From positions 235,795-299,794 of the forward strand of contig RQTK01000203.1 of NCBI GenBank assembly GCA_003991915.1: 64,000 nt of DNA, given 5' to 3'. The notes under the pieces are model-generated. The model did no database searches, was not told the origin of the DNA, and worked only from the letters and a program-made list of their open reading frames with translations. Source of the stretch: Elysia chlorotica (Eukaryota; Mollusca; Gastropoda; Plakobranchidae). Positions within the stretch are counted from its first letter, which is position 1. The number at the start of each line of letters is the position of its first letter. Shown one piece after another: positions 28,401 through 39,899 of the stretch. The position numbers and the translations under genes are program-made.

Positions 28401-31400
28401 AATATATTGCTTAAGCTATGGCTGTAGAGATCAGTTTTTGATGACCATTTTATATCTGTAATAAACTAGACACTGTAGTTTTTGATTGATTGAAAACTAA
28501 GCTTTTTAAGGATAGGAAATTAAACCTTTGAAAATACTTTGTTCTAACTTTTAAATACAACAATTAAGGCATCGTTGTATTGTCTAAAAACTTGGCCTGA
28601 ATAATTTCACTATGATCTAAAATATTTTTTTCTTTCTAAATATGGTATGCTATTGTTATTGAAACTATACAATTTTATATCATATTTTTTATGTTCATTT
28701 TGGCAGTTGATTCTTCTTGAGGCCACGGTGAAAGATTTATACTCTTTTGCTATTGAACCCTTACCTCAAGAACATAGCCAGCAACATGATCTCAGGCAAA
28801 GTCATGCTCTAAATATTTTGAAAGTGAGTTTAATTTGCTTCTTGTGGTGTACTTATAGAATTCTAAAGATCGCCTGCTTCATACTCTGACAATAAAAAGA
28901 ATTAAACATCTTACTTTATTTACTATGATATGTGAGTTGTCCTACATTGTTTTCGGAGGCAAACAACAATACAATTTGTTTTAGCTCCACATCATTCTTT
29001 TTAAAACTTGTTTCTTAATGGTCTGCAGATAAATTTGATACTATATAAATATATCAACTCAGCAATCCTATAAAAAAATTTTTCCTGAAATAATATATTA
29101 TCTTTTCCACATCTTTTGGTGAATGCACAAATTTAAAAATCAAGTTCATTCTTGAATACATTGCTATGCCTTTTTAATTCTCTGAATCTTTTTTTTTTCA
29201 AGAGTAATATAAAAAAAAATTCCCTTGAGATAATTACTTAAAATCTATTTGCTTGCAAAACTTTCTGTATTTACAGATGTTTTATATCTTCACTCATATT
29301 TGTTGTTACAGACCATATTCTGTGATGCTAGCCTTGCCCCTCGTCTAATGTCCTTGTTGTCACAAGTTGTAGTATTGGTCATAGAAGGTTTTGACTCTCC
29401 ATCGTGGGCAATCAGGAATGCTGCAACACAACTCATAAGTAAGAAATATTATTTACTTTTACTTGGATAATTCTTGAAAAGTTTTGTTTTATACTTAGAT
29501 ATTATATTTGTGTATTTAGACAACTGCTTGATTTATTTTTAGCTTTAATTTTCCTTATTTCCTCCTTTCATCCAATGAAAATATTGTATTCTGATTTTCT
29601 TATAATAAGACTAATCATTTTTATATTTTTCTTATCATCATGGAATGCGTGCCTGTTGGCATTGGCATACATCTCCCTCCACATCTCTCTATCCTCGCAT
29701 TTCTCAATCAAGTTGTAATAACAAGTTCTAAAATATGTCTGCACGTGTCATGGCCAACGAATTTTGCTTTTGAGGAGATTTAATCTGATGCCTGCTTCTC
29801 TTAAGACACTTTTTGTTTCCTCGTTGTCCATGAGACTTTTTTTTATGAACCATATCTCAGTTGCTGTGATACACGTCTCCAGCTGTTTATTTAAAATCCA
29901 AGCATCACTTCCATACGGAGGGAATGTACATAGCACCTAATATATTTTCTTATACAGTCTTATCATTATGGTTTTTCTTTTTATTTTATTTTTGGTGTCT
30001 TTTTTTTTTTTTTTTTTTTTTGTCTTATTGTACTTTTTGTAAGTTTTCAAATATGTTATGTCTTTTTCAGCCTTAGAGGTTAAACACAATTTTATGGATG
30101 TTTTTTCCAGGCACTTTGGTAACTCGTATTTTTGGCCAGAAGAGCAAGATCAGCTCAGGCGGCAGCATGAGTCTGGAGGAGTTTGCTGCCCTTCACTCTG
30201 AGTTGCTTAGTTACATTTGCTCAAAACTGGACACCTACATGGAGAGTAGTGAGACTTTGGTCAGGCCATCTCTATATGTAATGCTCACCATCTTGGCAAA
30301 TATAGGGCCGATGCCCAAGCGCCAACACTCTGACAGGTACCTTTTTCTTTTTTTTTTTTTCTTTTTTTTTATTATTAATGTTTATATGAGTACAACCTAA
30401 ATACTATATTATGAAAATAATCATGCAACCTCAAAATATAGCATACCACTACTGTTCCCTCATCACCCTTGCTAGTTTCCAATTTGACTACAATTACAAC
30501 ATCCGTTCAAAGGAAGTTAAGTTTAAACAAAAAATAGAAAAAAAAATTATGAAAAAAGTTGCAGAAGTTATAAATAATATTTTGTAAAAAATATATATAT
30601 ATATGAAAGTATTGGCCTATAAAACAGTTCTTGTATATGAGCAAACAGTGTAATTCACATTAAAAATGTTATAAAGGAACATTTTGATGTGAGATATTTA
30701 ATCCCCTTTCTTGTTTATACTTTTAATTATCTATCTCGTACTCTTCCACTGGTATGTTATTATTATTCTTCCAGCCGCCGCTTGTTTCTTCAAAGAGCAG
30801 CTGAGTTTTTCCTGGGTAGCCCAGTGTATTCCCTGCGGAACCTGGCAGCTCAGGTGTGGGTGTCCCTCTCTCCCCTGGACCAGGCTGAGGCCACCCTGCA
30901 AGAGATACTGCGGCATCTGGTGAAGAACAGGAAGCTCAATCTCCTCCATGGCTGGATGCTTTGTGCATACAAGATTTTTTCAACTGGGCACAAAAGGTGA
31001 CTTTAGTTATGATTGTGTGTGTGAGTGTTTTTGTGGGGTTGATTTTTTTAAATCCTTTTTTATGCAAGCATCAACATTTTCATGACATAAATGTAGAAAC
31101 AAGTACTTAAGAACAGTATATATTTTGTGTGAATTTCTTACTGCAGTAAATATAGAAATGAGTTAAGTCCTAAAATAGAACTGAAATTATTTAAATCCAT
31201 AATACATATTGTTTTAAATATTTGGCATACAATGACTGACATTATATCAGCAATTATTTCTCTATGGTATTCAACTTCGCATATTTTTTTTTGTAGAATT
31301 AATTGAATTAATGCTAAATGAGGTGTAAATTTGGTATATCATGCCTCTAGTAGTCTTTGAGAGTGGCTCATGTAACCTATCTCACTTACTTACTGTTTTC

Positions 31401-34400
31401 TTAGGGTTGTGACTTTTTTTTTCATTAACTAAATGAGAAAATGGACAAGACCTTGAAGTCTACACATTGTTGAAAATGTACAAATGTACAAAATGCACAA
31501 AAATAGATTATGAGATTATCAGATAAAAAGTTATGTGGAGCTTTTTACAATTTTTGAAGGGTAAATGTTTTTCCTTTTTTTTTTCTTTTGTCAGTCTATG
31601 TTTGATTTAAGTGGTATACTTCATGTAATTATATTCTTTATCTATCTATTAACCAGCTCAGAAGTATCTCATGTGCTGATAAACTTCTGCGTGACAAACA
31701 ACTGGTTGATGAGAGGGTGCCCTTCCTGTCTTCTGATTGCCTCTCTAGTCATGCAGACCATCCAATTGGCCTTAGGACATACAGGAGAGATGACCCAGCA
31801 GCTCTGTACTGAATTGTGGTCTTTGTGTGAGCATTTTCTGGTCTCACTAACGATCGACACTCATGCACTACAGGTAATTCATCAGGAAAACATCCGAAAT
31901 ACAGCAGCGCTTTTCAACTGACATTTTTTGGGTTGCAAAGAAGTACGTTGAGATGGATGGAATCCAACCTTCAGAATTCAAGGACAGGCATGTCATATAA
32001 TAGGTCGCTTGGAATCCATGAATGAGAACTCTGAAATATTTCTTCGGATGTGTTTCATGGATACTGATGATAAAGTGAGGAGACGAAATAGCATCACTGA
32101 TGGACTTCGTCCAGATGTTATTCTCTGCCTGCAAGATATTTTGCACACTCATAACATGTATAACTAAAATCAGCATATGAGTTTGAACACGAACACTTCC
32201 TTTCTTTCTCAAATATGATTGTTTCATTATTACACGAGCAAAGCCAGGTATCCAGCTAGTTATAAAATGTTTTTAATGTTTAAGATGGTAATTATTTCAC
32301 TTACTTTTGTTACATTTTTTCAGACCTTAATAAAAGGGAGGTTAACTTGTTAAAGCCAAATTGATACTTCTAATAATTTTTAAAAAATGCTTTGTATCCT
32401 TTTTTCCTTTTTTTTTGTACTTACTATTATTCAAATGTGATTATATATGCAATAGTCCTATTCTTAATATTATGCCCTTGAGGATGTTATTTTATGTTCA
32501 AAGAGTATTGATTTACTGTATTTATTGTTTAAAAGCTATTTCCTTTTTGGGATGCACTGATGCACAACAAATTTGTTTTTTCTATAGAATCTGATCTCCA
32601 TTAACAAGTTTCTCTCCCTTTTCTATTTTCTTTTTACCAAGGTTGCAAAAAAACAGTGTCTGAGGGACTGCATCAAGACTCTACACATCTTGTGCAAAAA
32701 ATGTACAAATCCAGATTTTGAGATTAAATTTCAGAGTGTTCTTGAGAAGATTCTGGCATGCAATGATACAGACCTGCAGACAGAAGTTTTAGAATGTCTT
32801 TATGAAGGTCTAAAAGGAAACTCTTTGACACTTGGGGACAACTTGCTGGTTAGACAGTTTTGCCTTTCTGAATTTTATATAGTACATAATTTTTTAAAAC
32901 ATTTATGAATACAATTTTTAACTATATATGCATTGCTGCAGATCATACCTGCACCATAGTTTATTAAGTTAAAGTGTCTCCTTTTTAACTGTGTGATGTA
33001 CTCAAATGTCTCAAATTTTGTCCTTGAGCAAATCAGATTTTTTGTGTACTGCTAAATCAAATTTTTCTGTACATTTGGTCTTAGACAAAGAGCTATTAAC
33101 TCAGCTGTTTGTGACTGTGAATCTTCTTATCATTGAATAAATTAATCCTCTTTCTAATCTTAGAGTTGTTTTTTCTTAATTAAAGTTAATTTTTTTCTCC
33201 TCCTCCATTACCAGAGCTTGCTGTGGAATAAAATGCTGTATTCTAGTCACAGTTTAAGCTTCATCAAGACAGTGGATATCTTGCTTATCTTAAGATTGAA
33301 GAAGTGTTTGATTGCAGATGAGACAAACATACAAGTTTGTGAGGCAATTATCTCTGAACCAAATTACAGGAACACCCTGTGTTTGAGGAAAGCAGTTTTC
33401 GAATTGGAAGGCATTAGCATTGGAATGTCCAGCAATGAAAAACTAGTGGAACGGTGAGTTCTTTTATTTTATTTTTTGTTATTTTCAATTTACCTTTTGT
33501 TTAATTTCTAGGATTGTCAGATCAAAGCAGCAAGGAGAGGTTGTCAAAACATGTTTCCTGTATAGAAATCAATATTAACTATTTGTACTATTGTACTGTT
33601 AGAGGTACTATGATTTCTAAGTCTTATCTTAAGTTACAGAAGTAATCAACCACACCAATTTTTTTTAATCAAAAGCTTTAAGTGTTTAAAAAGATAAACA
33701 ATGTGCATTAGCAGTAATGTTATAAATGATCCTAATCGAAAGACTACAGTATTGTTAAAACAAAAAAATGTATGATGGAAAAATTGCGACTACTTTTCCA
33801 GGATGAGAGCTCTAACAGCATGGTGCAATCAAGAAGTCCAGTTTTCATGTCCAACAGCCAATGAAAGTATTAGACTTTCAGCTGCATCTTCTTTAAGAAC
33901 CTGTGGAGCCCGCATCATAGACTTCTGCATTGAGCACAAGGATCTCGAACATGTTGATGTGTGTTTAGTCAGGTGAGTGCTTTAAAAAAAAAAGGAAAAG
34001 AACATCAAAAGTCTTAAATGATATTTTTGCAAAAGACTTTTTTGTGTGGCCAGGGATGGGATTCAATCTTTAGGTATGATTGTTCAACCCTGGTTTTAGC
34101 CAACGGTTTTTGAATTGTGTTCTATTTTATACCTACTTTGTCAAATTTCTAATTCTGTGATACAAATCAGGAACCAGATAGTTGACCTTAGGGGCAAACT
34201 GGCTCAAGTGGCAGAGCGTCTGGTTCTCAATAGGTGCCTAGTTTGAAATGACTGGGTAAATTTATTAGGATTTTGTCCCCTACTGGTTGGATCAATCAAT
34301 GACAATGGTGTTAGTTCCAATTGCTTTCGGCGTTCTAGAAAGCTTAAATTTCCCTCATATCAATGCAAAATAAGAGAGGCTCTTGGCCAACCATTTTGCA

Positions 34401-37400
34401 AGTTATTAGTGAGTTCACTCAAAGCCTAGGTGTTGCTGACGTGGTGTTTCTGATACTGTGTAATGAAAATCAACAGAGAAACAAGCAAATACACCAAAAA
34501 CGCAATCCAAACGTATTTATTGAATAACACTAGTACATAGTGTAGTTTTTAAGTTATGGTTAAACTTGTTTTTAGTCAATATTGATAGCTGAACCTTATA
34601 GCTTGGCCATCAACTAGGTTTGCACTGGGGGGGTGCGGTGGCCCAGGGGTAGAACATCGGCTTCCGACGCAAAAGGTCCCGAGTTCGAATCCTGGCTGTT
34701 GCAATCCCTACTGGTTGGGTCGGTGTCAGTATAATGTGACCGGCTGAGACAGGAGTCATGGTTTCCCCACCCTGTCTCGTGTATGGCAGCACATAAAATT
34801 GTCAGACGTCCGTCTTGGGGTCCGTCCACGATATAGCCTATAAGTTGCTGACGTTGGACGTTAAAACCTAACCAACCAAAACAAACCAAGGTTTGCACTG
34901 ACTAATTGCACTAAAAGTCAGTATTTGCTTTCTCAAAAGTTGGCAACTATGTTATAAGTATTTGTGATTATCCTAGCTACAATTTATACTAGTCATCTGA
35001 TCCAACCTTCAATTTGTGTCAAACTTGATGACAAAAAATAGTTACGAAGAACTGACCACCAATTTTTACACTCAAAACCCTCCTCGAGGTCGAGCCATGA
35101 TTCCATCCATAAGATCAGACATGTCTTTGACTTGGTACAGAAAACTTGGCCTGTACAAATTTCAATCCTGGCCGAGACATATGTGTTAATCAAGCAATGA
35201 TAGCCTTTAAGGGCCGTTGCACATTTCGACAATATATTCCTGCTGAACCAACAAAGTGGGGACTGAAAGTGTGGGCACTATGCGATTCAAAAACCTACTA
35301 CAGTGAACACAATGATATTGGACAGAAAGAAGAAGCTCTAGGGGAAGGTTTGTGAAGAAACTGATGAACGACCACAAATTTATCTTGCATCCCATCACGT
35401 TGTGTACATGGACAACTATTTTACCAGTCTTCCCCTTTTGGCCTTCTTACATAGAAAGGAAACCTATGCATGCTGCACTATTCGCATCAACAGAAATGGG
35501 CTACCTTAAGAAATAAAGGACCCAAAAGCTGTCAAAAAAGTTGGTGACACTGTACAAATGAACAAAGATAACGTCCAGGCAATAGCGTGGTATGATAGAA
35601 AAAAGGTTAACAGTCATCACTTCATCCCAGAACAAGAAGATGGTGTGGTCAGTCGCAGGACTGGGCCTGGCCAAAGAGAAGAAGAATATTCTACACCCAT
35701 TGATATTGAAGCCTACTCGGCAAACTTCCATGACATAGACAAGAATGACCAGCTGCTCGCACACTACTCAATGTCAATCAAAGCTCAAATGGTGGAAATA
35801 TGTGTTTTGGTTTTGTATGGCCGTGAGCATGGCCAAAGCGTACTTCATGTTCCTGAATGCTTCAGAGGGGCCTAGACCTCAGAAGATGTCGCATTTTGAT
35901 TTCATTGTGAGCATTATGAATTCACTAGGAACACACTCAACTAGAAAGCGAATGTGGAGACCAAAGTGCATTGCAACGCTTGAACTAGAGAAGATATCAT
36001 CAGGCCTTGGACAAAGAGACTGTGCCCAGTGCAAAAACAAAAAACAGGAATCAGATCAAAGTGAGGAAAGAGTAAACAGGCTACTTACCAGTGTCAGGCC
36101 TGTTTTGGGCCATACTATGAACAGTAATAATCAAATACCACTTATGCTGTTATCATGCCCAAGATCAAGATCATTAATATTAAATTTATTTGTTTTTTTT
36201 CTAATTATTGTTATATTGTAATGTCTCTCTGAAATTTGATAAAGATTGGTTGATAAATCAAGAAATGATGAGAACAAATATATGTGTATGCGTTATTTGT
36301 TCAGCAATTCAGAAAAAAAAAGTCAGGGAACAAGTAAAGCAAGTAATTTAAATAATAAATAAATCAGTGACTTAAAGGTTATCCGGTAAGTATTACATTG
36401 TAGTTCTAAGTGGATAAAACTTTTATTAATCACTTTAAAATAAAATGAAATTCAGAATGTACTCTTCTCTGTTTTGTGTGGAATGAAAAGAAAACCATTG
36501 TTTTCCTTCAGTATTGTCAAATCTACCCTGACACTACTGGAAGACACAGAGGATGATGTGAGACAAGAGGTGTCACTTTTCATCAGTGATCTCTGTAACC
36601 AGGCAAAGACCCACTACAGCATAGCTTACTTGGTAGGTAAATTTTATTGCTTTCAAAACTTATTGTTTTAAATTTGCTTTAAATATTACATTAAAGAGTT
36701 TCACACTTGTTGCATATCAATGTGCAATGTGGTTGGAAAGGTGTAACTTTTTATGGATAACACCTATACAGAATTTAGATTCTTAAAAAGAAACAACAAA
36801 ACTTATAGTTATAATTCATGTAGACTTGGTAAGTGTAGTTGAGTTGGTTTAACATCCAATGTCAGCACTGTATATTGTGGACGGTCTCCAAGACAAACTT
36901 CTGACAATTTTTATGTGCTGCCACACACAAGACAGGGCGGGGAAACTATGACTCCAAGCCTGTAACAAATTTGGTGAACACTGCTCACTATGCTAGCATA
37001 GTATCATATGCGTAAACAATGTGCTATTTATTTTTTCCATTTTTAGAAGTTACTCAAGCTGCCCCCAAAAACCATTCTTCCTCTTTTACAGGCTTTCTCT
37101 GAATTTATATCGGAAAGACTTTTTTGGAGCAGCAGCGTATGCTCCCTGTTGTTGGAATTCCTCTACAGAAATGAGAGTATAAGTAACACAGTTACCAGCG
37201 CTTTCAATTCAGAATAACACAGTTACCAGCGCTTTCAGTTCAGAGTAGGTAGCACTGTGTACTGTCCTCGTTCTATTGTTATTTCTTATTTGAGAACATT
37301 TCTAACTTTTCATGAATATATAGTGGATCATTGTTGCCTTGTCTTTTATCATCAATGAGTTTGAAGCACATTTCGGCTGTATGTAAAAGAAGGAAAATAA

Positions 37401-39748
37401 TTGTTTTATGCCATTAATTAGATGACTCATTTTGCAACTGTCTGAAGACAATGAATTGATATGCATCAATTCAATTCATGTATGATATATCACATATTTA
37501 TTTGTCGTTATGATTTCACCATATAATTGGTTTTGTACATGAAAGACATTTTTTTATTTGTCACAAATGGCTGTTAAATATTCGGTTTTAGTTTAATTTT
37601 TTTATTTAGTTACATTCAGCATGTGCAGTGCATTTTTTACCCAGACAAGCAGAGCAAAAAGAAGAAATTTGTTTCCAATGAAATGTATTATCAATTTTTT
37701 CCACATTATTGGTACATCTGAAATCTATTGTAGGAATTCTTTAACTTGTGGAATATTTTATTCTAATGCCATCTCAAAAGTAAATTGTATGTTGCAGACA
37801 AGAAATTTGTGATCATATTAAAATGAAACAATTGAAAATAATTATGTGGTGTAACTCTTGTATTTTAAGTAGGTGTGACTACTGTATATTAAAATTAATA
37901 TTAAAATTTCTTGTTTTTGTTATTTCATTTGTTTTTCAGATATTTTTTAATCTGCTCAGGTTTTCAAATGGAAAATATTTATCATTGGTAATTTGTCTAA
38001 TTAATACTTTTTTTTACTCATAATTTTCAGTAAATGAACTTTCAAATTTCTGATGGAAAACCCTACACTAGTAACATGATTGAAGTCCCTCTAATTTAAA
38101 TGTAACAAATTTTACTACATTTCCATTTTTTAAATTTAGAAATCTTAAAACTCGTGTGTTTTTTTCCCTCAGATACCATACCCTATTTGAAGCGGAAACT
38201 TGTAGTGCCATGGCAGAGGAATATATTTCGCAAATTTGGGCCTTTTTAACATTAAAGGTAAAGACATATGAAATATTTACATGCCAGCTTATCAGGGTAT
38301 ATTTCTTTAATCAAACATTTTTTTAATCCTTTTGATTTACAAGTTATTGCACAATGCTGGACTTTGCTTCAAGTAGTAATCATATTTTATTATTGTTGTC
38401 ACTATTTATAGAGAGATGATTTCCTCAAACGTTGACTTGAAACAGAATTCAAATTTTAATTTGGCTTGACCTGCATTTTATATTTTTGCTTATTTGATTT
38501 GTACAGAACATCTTAAGATCATTTTACACTGGATGCAATTGTTATGAAGCTATCTTATATCACACCCCTTGGTTTAGAAAATGTATTGTAAATAGATTAG
38601 TTTCACTGTGTTTGTTCAGAAAAAGTCTTCTTTTTTTTTCAGAATATCATGTTGAAACACCCTGATGCTTGCAGTAAAAAGCTGAGGGAGTTATCATACC
38701 ATGCATTCCAAGATTTGTCTTCAAAGATGCCTCTCATAATGGAAAACCTTGATGGTCAGAGATTATATATTTGTCATGATTACAGTACAACCACTTTGGT
38801 GGCCAATTATTTTATCATTGAAAAAATTAAAGTCTTTATCTCATGTGATTCGGGGTGTTTTATACTTTTAACTTTGCTTCAAATAACCCACTTAAATATT
38901 TCCTTATAAAAACAAACAAATAAATAATGGAACTTGTAAAACCTTTATATACATGGTTTATGTACTGGTCACAAGATAGCAATGTCATTGCTACATAGAG
39001 ACTTTCATAGTTTGAAAAAATTTACACAAAAAGCTTTTTGTGACATTATTTTATTTCCTTTATCTTTGTAACTTTTTTTTCATTATCAAAGGATTAAAGA
39101 CTAGTATTTTTTACTTGTCTAATGAATTTTTTTAAATGTTTTTGCCTATCAAGTTCACTAATAAAATAAGCACTTCAGACTTGGATTTCCTTAGCCTCAT
39201 ACTTCATTGATTACCTTTTTTTGTGTGTGTAATTTTCAGAAAAGCTGATATTCAACATAAGTGTTGATGAAAGGGTCCTAAGTGTCTTTTTAGGAGTTTT
39301 TCTACTTGCTGATCTGTGTAAAACTCTGTCAAAGGATGCAGTGGATGCTGAATTCATTACTGCTGTCTCACAACTTCAAGAGGTTTGTTTCATTGGTTTA
39401 TTATAAGTATAACCAATTGTAATTTATTTTGAGTATTTTACATGCTGCCTCTGAGTATTAATGAATGAAACATGAAAAGTGATGTTCCTCTACCTAAAAA
39501 ACATGTGAACAAGATAATATAATGATGAATTCTTTAGCTATTTTGATCAGTAGCTTTGGAAAACATTATTTTGAACACTACTTTTTGTTTCGTGCAAAAG
39601 GTTTTTCAAGAGCTTTATTTCCTTTTTCTTTGTTTCACAGGTTCAAGGTCTTCACCCGTTTCTACAGAAGGGATATAATGAAAGTAACCAACTTAAAATT
39701 TGTTATCTGCTGGATTCAAGAGCTCACCTTCAAGATACAGATTTTTAA
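14959..39748 (+). CDS. THADA: THADA (DUF2428, Trm732-type HEAT-repeat protein)
   Basis: THADA-family proteins are the Trm732 counterparts that partner the FTSJ1/Trm7 methyltransferase for tRNA position 32 2'-O-methylation; the fly protein also binds SERCA. Exons: 14959-15008, 15461-15632, 16219-16324, 16645-16701, 18042-18133, 18208-18366, 18630-18750, 19074-19814, 20091-20200, 20544-20633, 21638-21747, 23265-23441, 23838-24002, 24710-24819, 25100-25329, 25600-25823, 26323-26487, 26901-27034, 27444-27575, 27780-27884, 28179-28289, 28707-28823, 29312-29438, 30111-30336, 30775-30996, 31657-31873, 32642-32848, 33215-33453, 33802-33972, 36512-36632, 37092-37244, 38173-38257, 38643-38754, 39240-39382, 39641-39748. 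About 1,870 codons against roughly 1,950 in human. The DUF2428 core lies near residues 960-1220 (VTRRSAGLPI, SHALNILK, SPSWAIRNAATQL, LVTRIFGQK). Exon phases agree throughout except at two lesions: one extra base near 19,287, and a 31-bp duplication giving a stop at 37,215. Exons 1 and 5 are the least certain. The ATG at 14,959 has an in-frame stop just upstream. Confidence 0.95.
16691..16758. repeat. 35-bp tandem duplication across the THADA exon 4 donor
   Basis: GTCAAAGTTTGGTAAATTGT occurs at 16,691 and 16,726. Each copy carries the donor TTTG|GTAAAT. Use of the first (exon end 16,701) keeps phase with the next exon; use of the second (exon end 16,736) would not. Confidence 0.9.
16977..17219 (-). 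mobile_element. tRNA-Gly-derived SINE, copy 2
   Basis: Reads on the minus strand from a tRNA-like head with A-box region GGGGTAGAACATCGGCTTCC and B-box GAGTTCGAATCC to a tail with TTGGACGTTAAAACC. By eye it is very close to the copy at 34,624. It lies in THADA intron 4. Confidence 0.88.
17690..17912 (-). mobile_element. tRNA-Gly-derived SINE, copy 3, diverged
   Basis: Same architecture and orientation as the copy about 700 bp upstream, with many substitutions in the tRNA-like head and the body. It is an older insertion in the same THADA intron. Confidence 0.8.
20476..21084. repeat. 229-bp perfect inverted repeat with 151-bp spacer containing a THADA exon
   Basis: The arms are 20,476-20,704 and 20,856-21,084. 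By eye they are exact reverse complements, pairing to a constant coordinate sum of 41,560. The left arm contains the acceptor, all 90 bp of THADA exon 10 (20,544-20,633) and its donor. The right arm carries the same exon in antisense. The 151-bp spacer is not palindromic; it holds two diverged direct repeats of about 62 bp (20,727-20,788 and 20,800-20,860). A transcript could fold into a long hairpin. An assembly or library fold-back artefact is the main alternative. Confidence 0.92.
22381..22449. repeat. (AG)n microsatellite
   Basis: About 34 perfect units in THADA intron 11, with imperfect AG tracts on either side from about 22,340 and again near 22,527. Confidence 0.97.
26121..26134. other. 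Two-base assembly gap inside a C homopolymer
   Basis: CCCCC-NN-CCCCCCC in THADA intron 16. The gap is in non-coding sequence, so it does not affect the gene model. Confidence 0.98.
29640..29940 (-). mobile_element. Decayed LINE 3' coding fragment
   Basis: The minus strand encodes YGSDAWILNKQLETCI, TATEIWFIKKSL and, after stops, a piece with RDREMWREMY-like spacing. This is the C-terminal region of endonuclease-reverse transcriptase polyproteins, where YGSExWTLxKxxExRIxAxEMWxxRRML is typical. Several stops and frame breaks show that it is long dead. It lies in THADA intron 23. Confidence 0.7.
31930..32259 (+). mobile_element. Helitron fragment: helicase-like N-domain plus 3' terminus
   Basis: A plus-strand frame reads IGRLESMNENSEIFLRM, CFMDTDDKVRRRNSI and GLRPDVILCLQDILHTHN, ending in a stop. 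This matches the Helitron helicase-like N-terminal domain pattern (xIYFM-D, VxxRxxI, GLxxxIVxxLQxxLHxxN). About 100 bp downstream the sequence has ACGAGCAAAGCCAGG and then CTAG|T, which fits a degenerate Helitron 3' hairpin and CTRR end at 32,256-32,259. The rest of Rep/helicase is absent, so this is an internally deleted or truncated element in THADA intron 26. The left boundary is approximate. Confidence 0.68.
34188..34395 (+). mobile_element. Possible second tRNA-derived SINE
   Basis: The head has an A-box-like CTGGCTCAAGTGGCAGAGCG and a weaker B-box-like AGTTTGAAATG, spaced as in a tRNA, followed by ACTGGTTGGATC and an unrelated tail. It shares only that short motif with the Gly-type SINE. 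It is a single copy in the window, so the call is tentative. Confidence 0.4.
34624..34875 (+). mobile_element. tRNA-Gly-derived SINE, copy 4, best preserved
   Basis: The head reads GGTGGCCCAGGGGTAGAACA, then an anticodon loop CTTCCGA (anticodon TCC, glycine type), then the B-box GAGTTCGAATCC. The body contains TGACCGGCTGAGACAGGAG and CGTCCACGATATAGCC, and the tail GCTGACGTTGGACGTTAAAA. There is no matching acceptor-stem 3' half, so it is not a functional tRNA gene. It lies in THADA intron 29, just upstream of the piggyBac remnant. Confidence 0.9.
34995..36225 (+). pseudogene. PiggyBac-type (DDE_Tnp_1_7) transposase remnant
   Basis: Spread over shifting plus-strand frames: NPGRDICVNQAMIAFKGR, YIPAEPTKWGLKVWALCDS, VYMDNYFTSLPLLAFLHR, ETYACCTIRINRNGLP, AWYDRKKVNSHHFI, then KWWKYVFWFCMAVSMAKAYF. 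This is the order and wording of the piggyBac/PGBD catalytic core. The three catalytic aspartate positions can be matched (CDSKT, MDNYF, DIDKNDQL). Stops and at least three frame changes inactivate it, and I see no clear terminal repeats. It sits in THADA intron 29, in the same orientation as the host gene. Confidence 0.85.
36838..36962 (-). mobile_element. tRNA-Gly-derived SINE, copy 5, lacking its head
   Basis: Matches only the body and tail of the SINE family (TCTTGTGTGTGGCAGCACA to ATTGGATGTTAAACC on the minus strand). The tRNA-like promoter part is missing. It lies in THADA intron 30. Confidence 0.75.
37184..37245. repeat. 31-bp tandem duplication in THADA exon 31
   Basis: TAACACAGTTACCAGCGCTT begins at 37,184 and again at 37,215. 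The copies differ by about two bases near their ends. The first copy runs into an in-frame TAA at 37,215-37,217. Removing one unit restores a 122-bp exon whose phase matches both neighbours and whose donor is CAGA|GTAGGT. Confidence 0.93.
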
Positions 39749-39861
39749 TTATATCTAGAATCAATCGTTGTTGAAGTTCTTAACAAAGGAAATACTACTT
39801 AAGCAGTAGTCAAACATATAAGTTTTTGTTTAATTCACCTTGTTATATCTTGCAAATTGTT

Positions 39862-39867
39862 AATAAA
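39862..39867 (+). terminator. THADA polyadenylation signal
   Basis: A canonical AATAAA 114 bp after the THADA stop codon. This implies a short 3' UTR ending near 39,885. Confidence 0.65.
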
Positions 39868-39899
39868 GAATAGGTTCTAAAAAAATTTAACATAGTTTT

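Noticed and set aside
34624..34690. tRNA-Gly gene
   Set aside because: It has A and B boxes but no paired acceptor stem, and it recurs as the head of a dispersed SINE.
35207..35764. Minus-strand frames over the piggyBac region
   Set aside because: Antisense of the transposase remnant.
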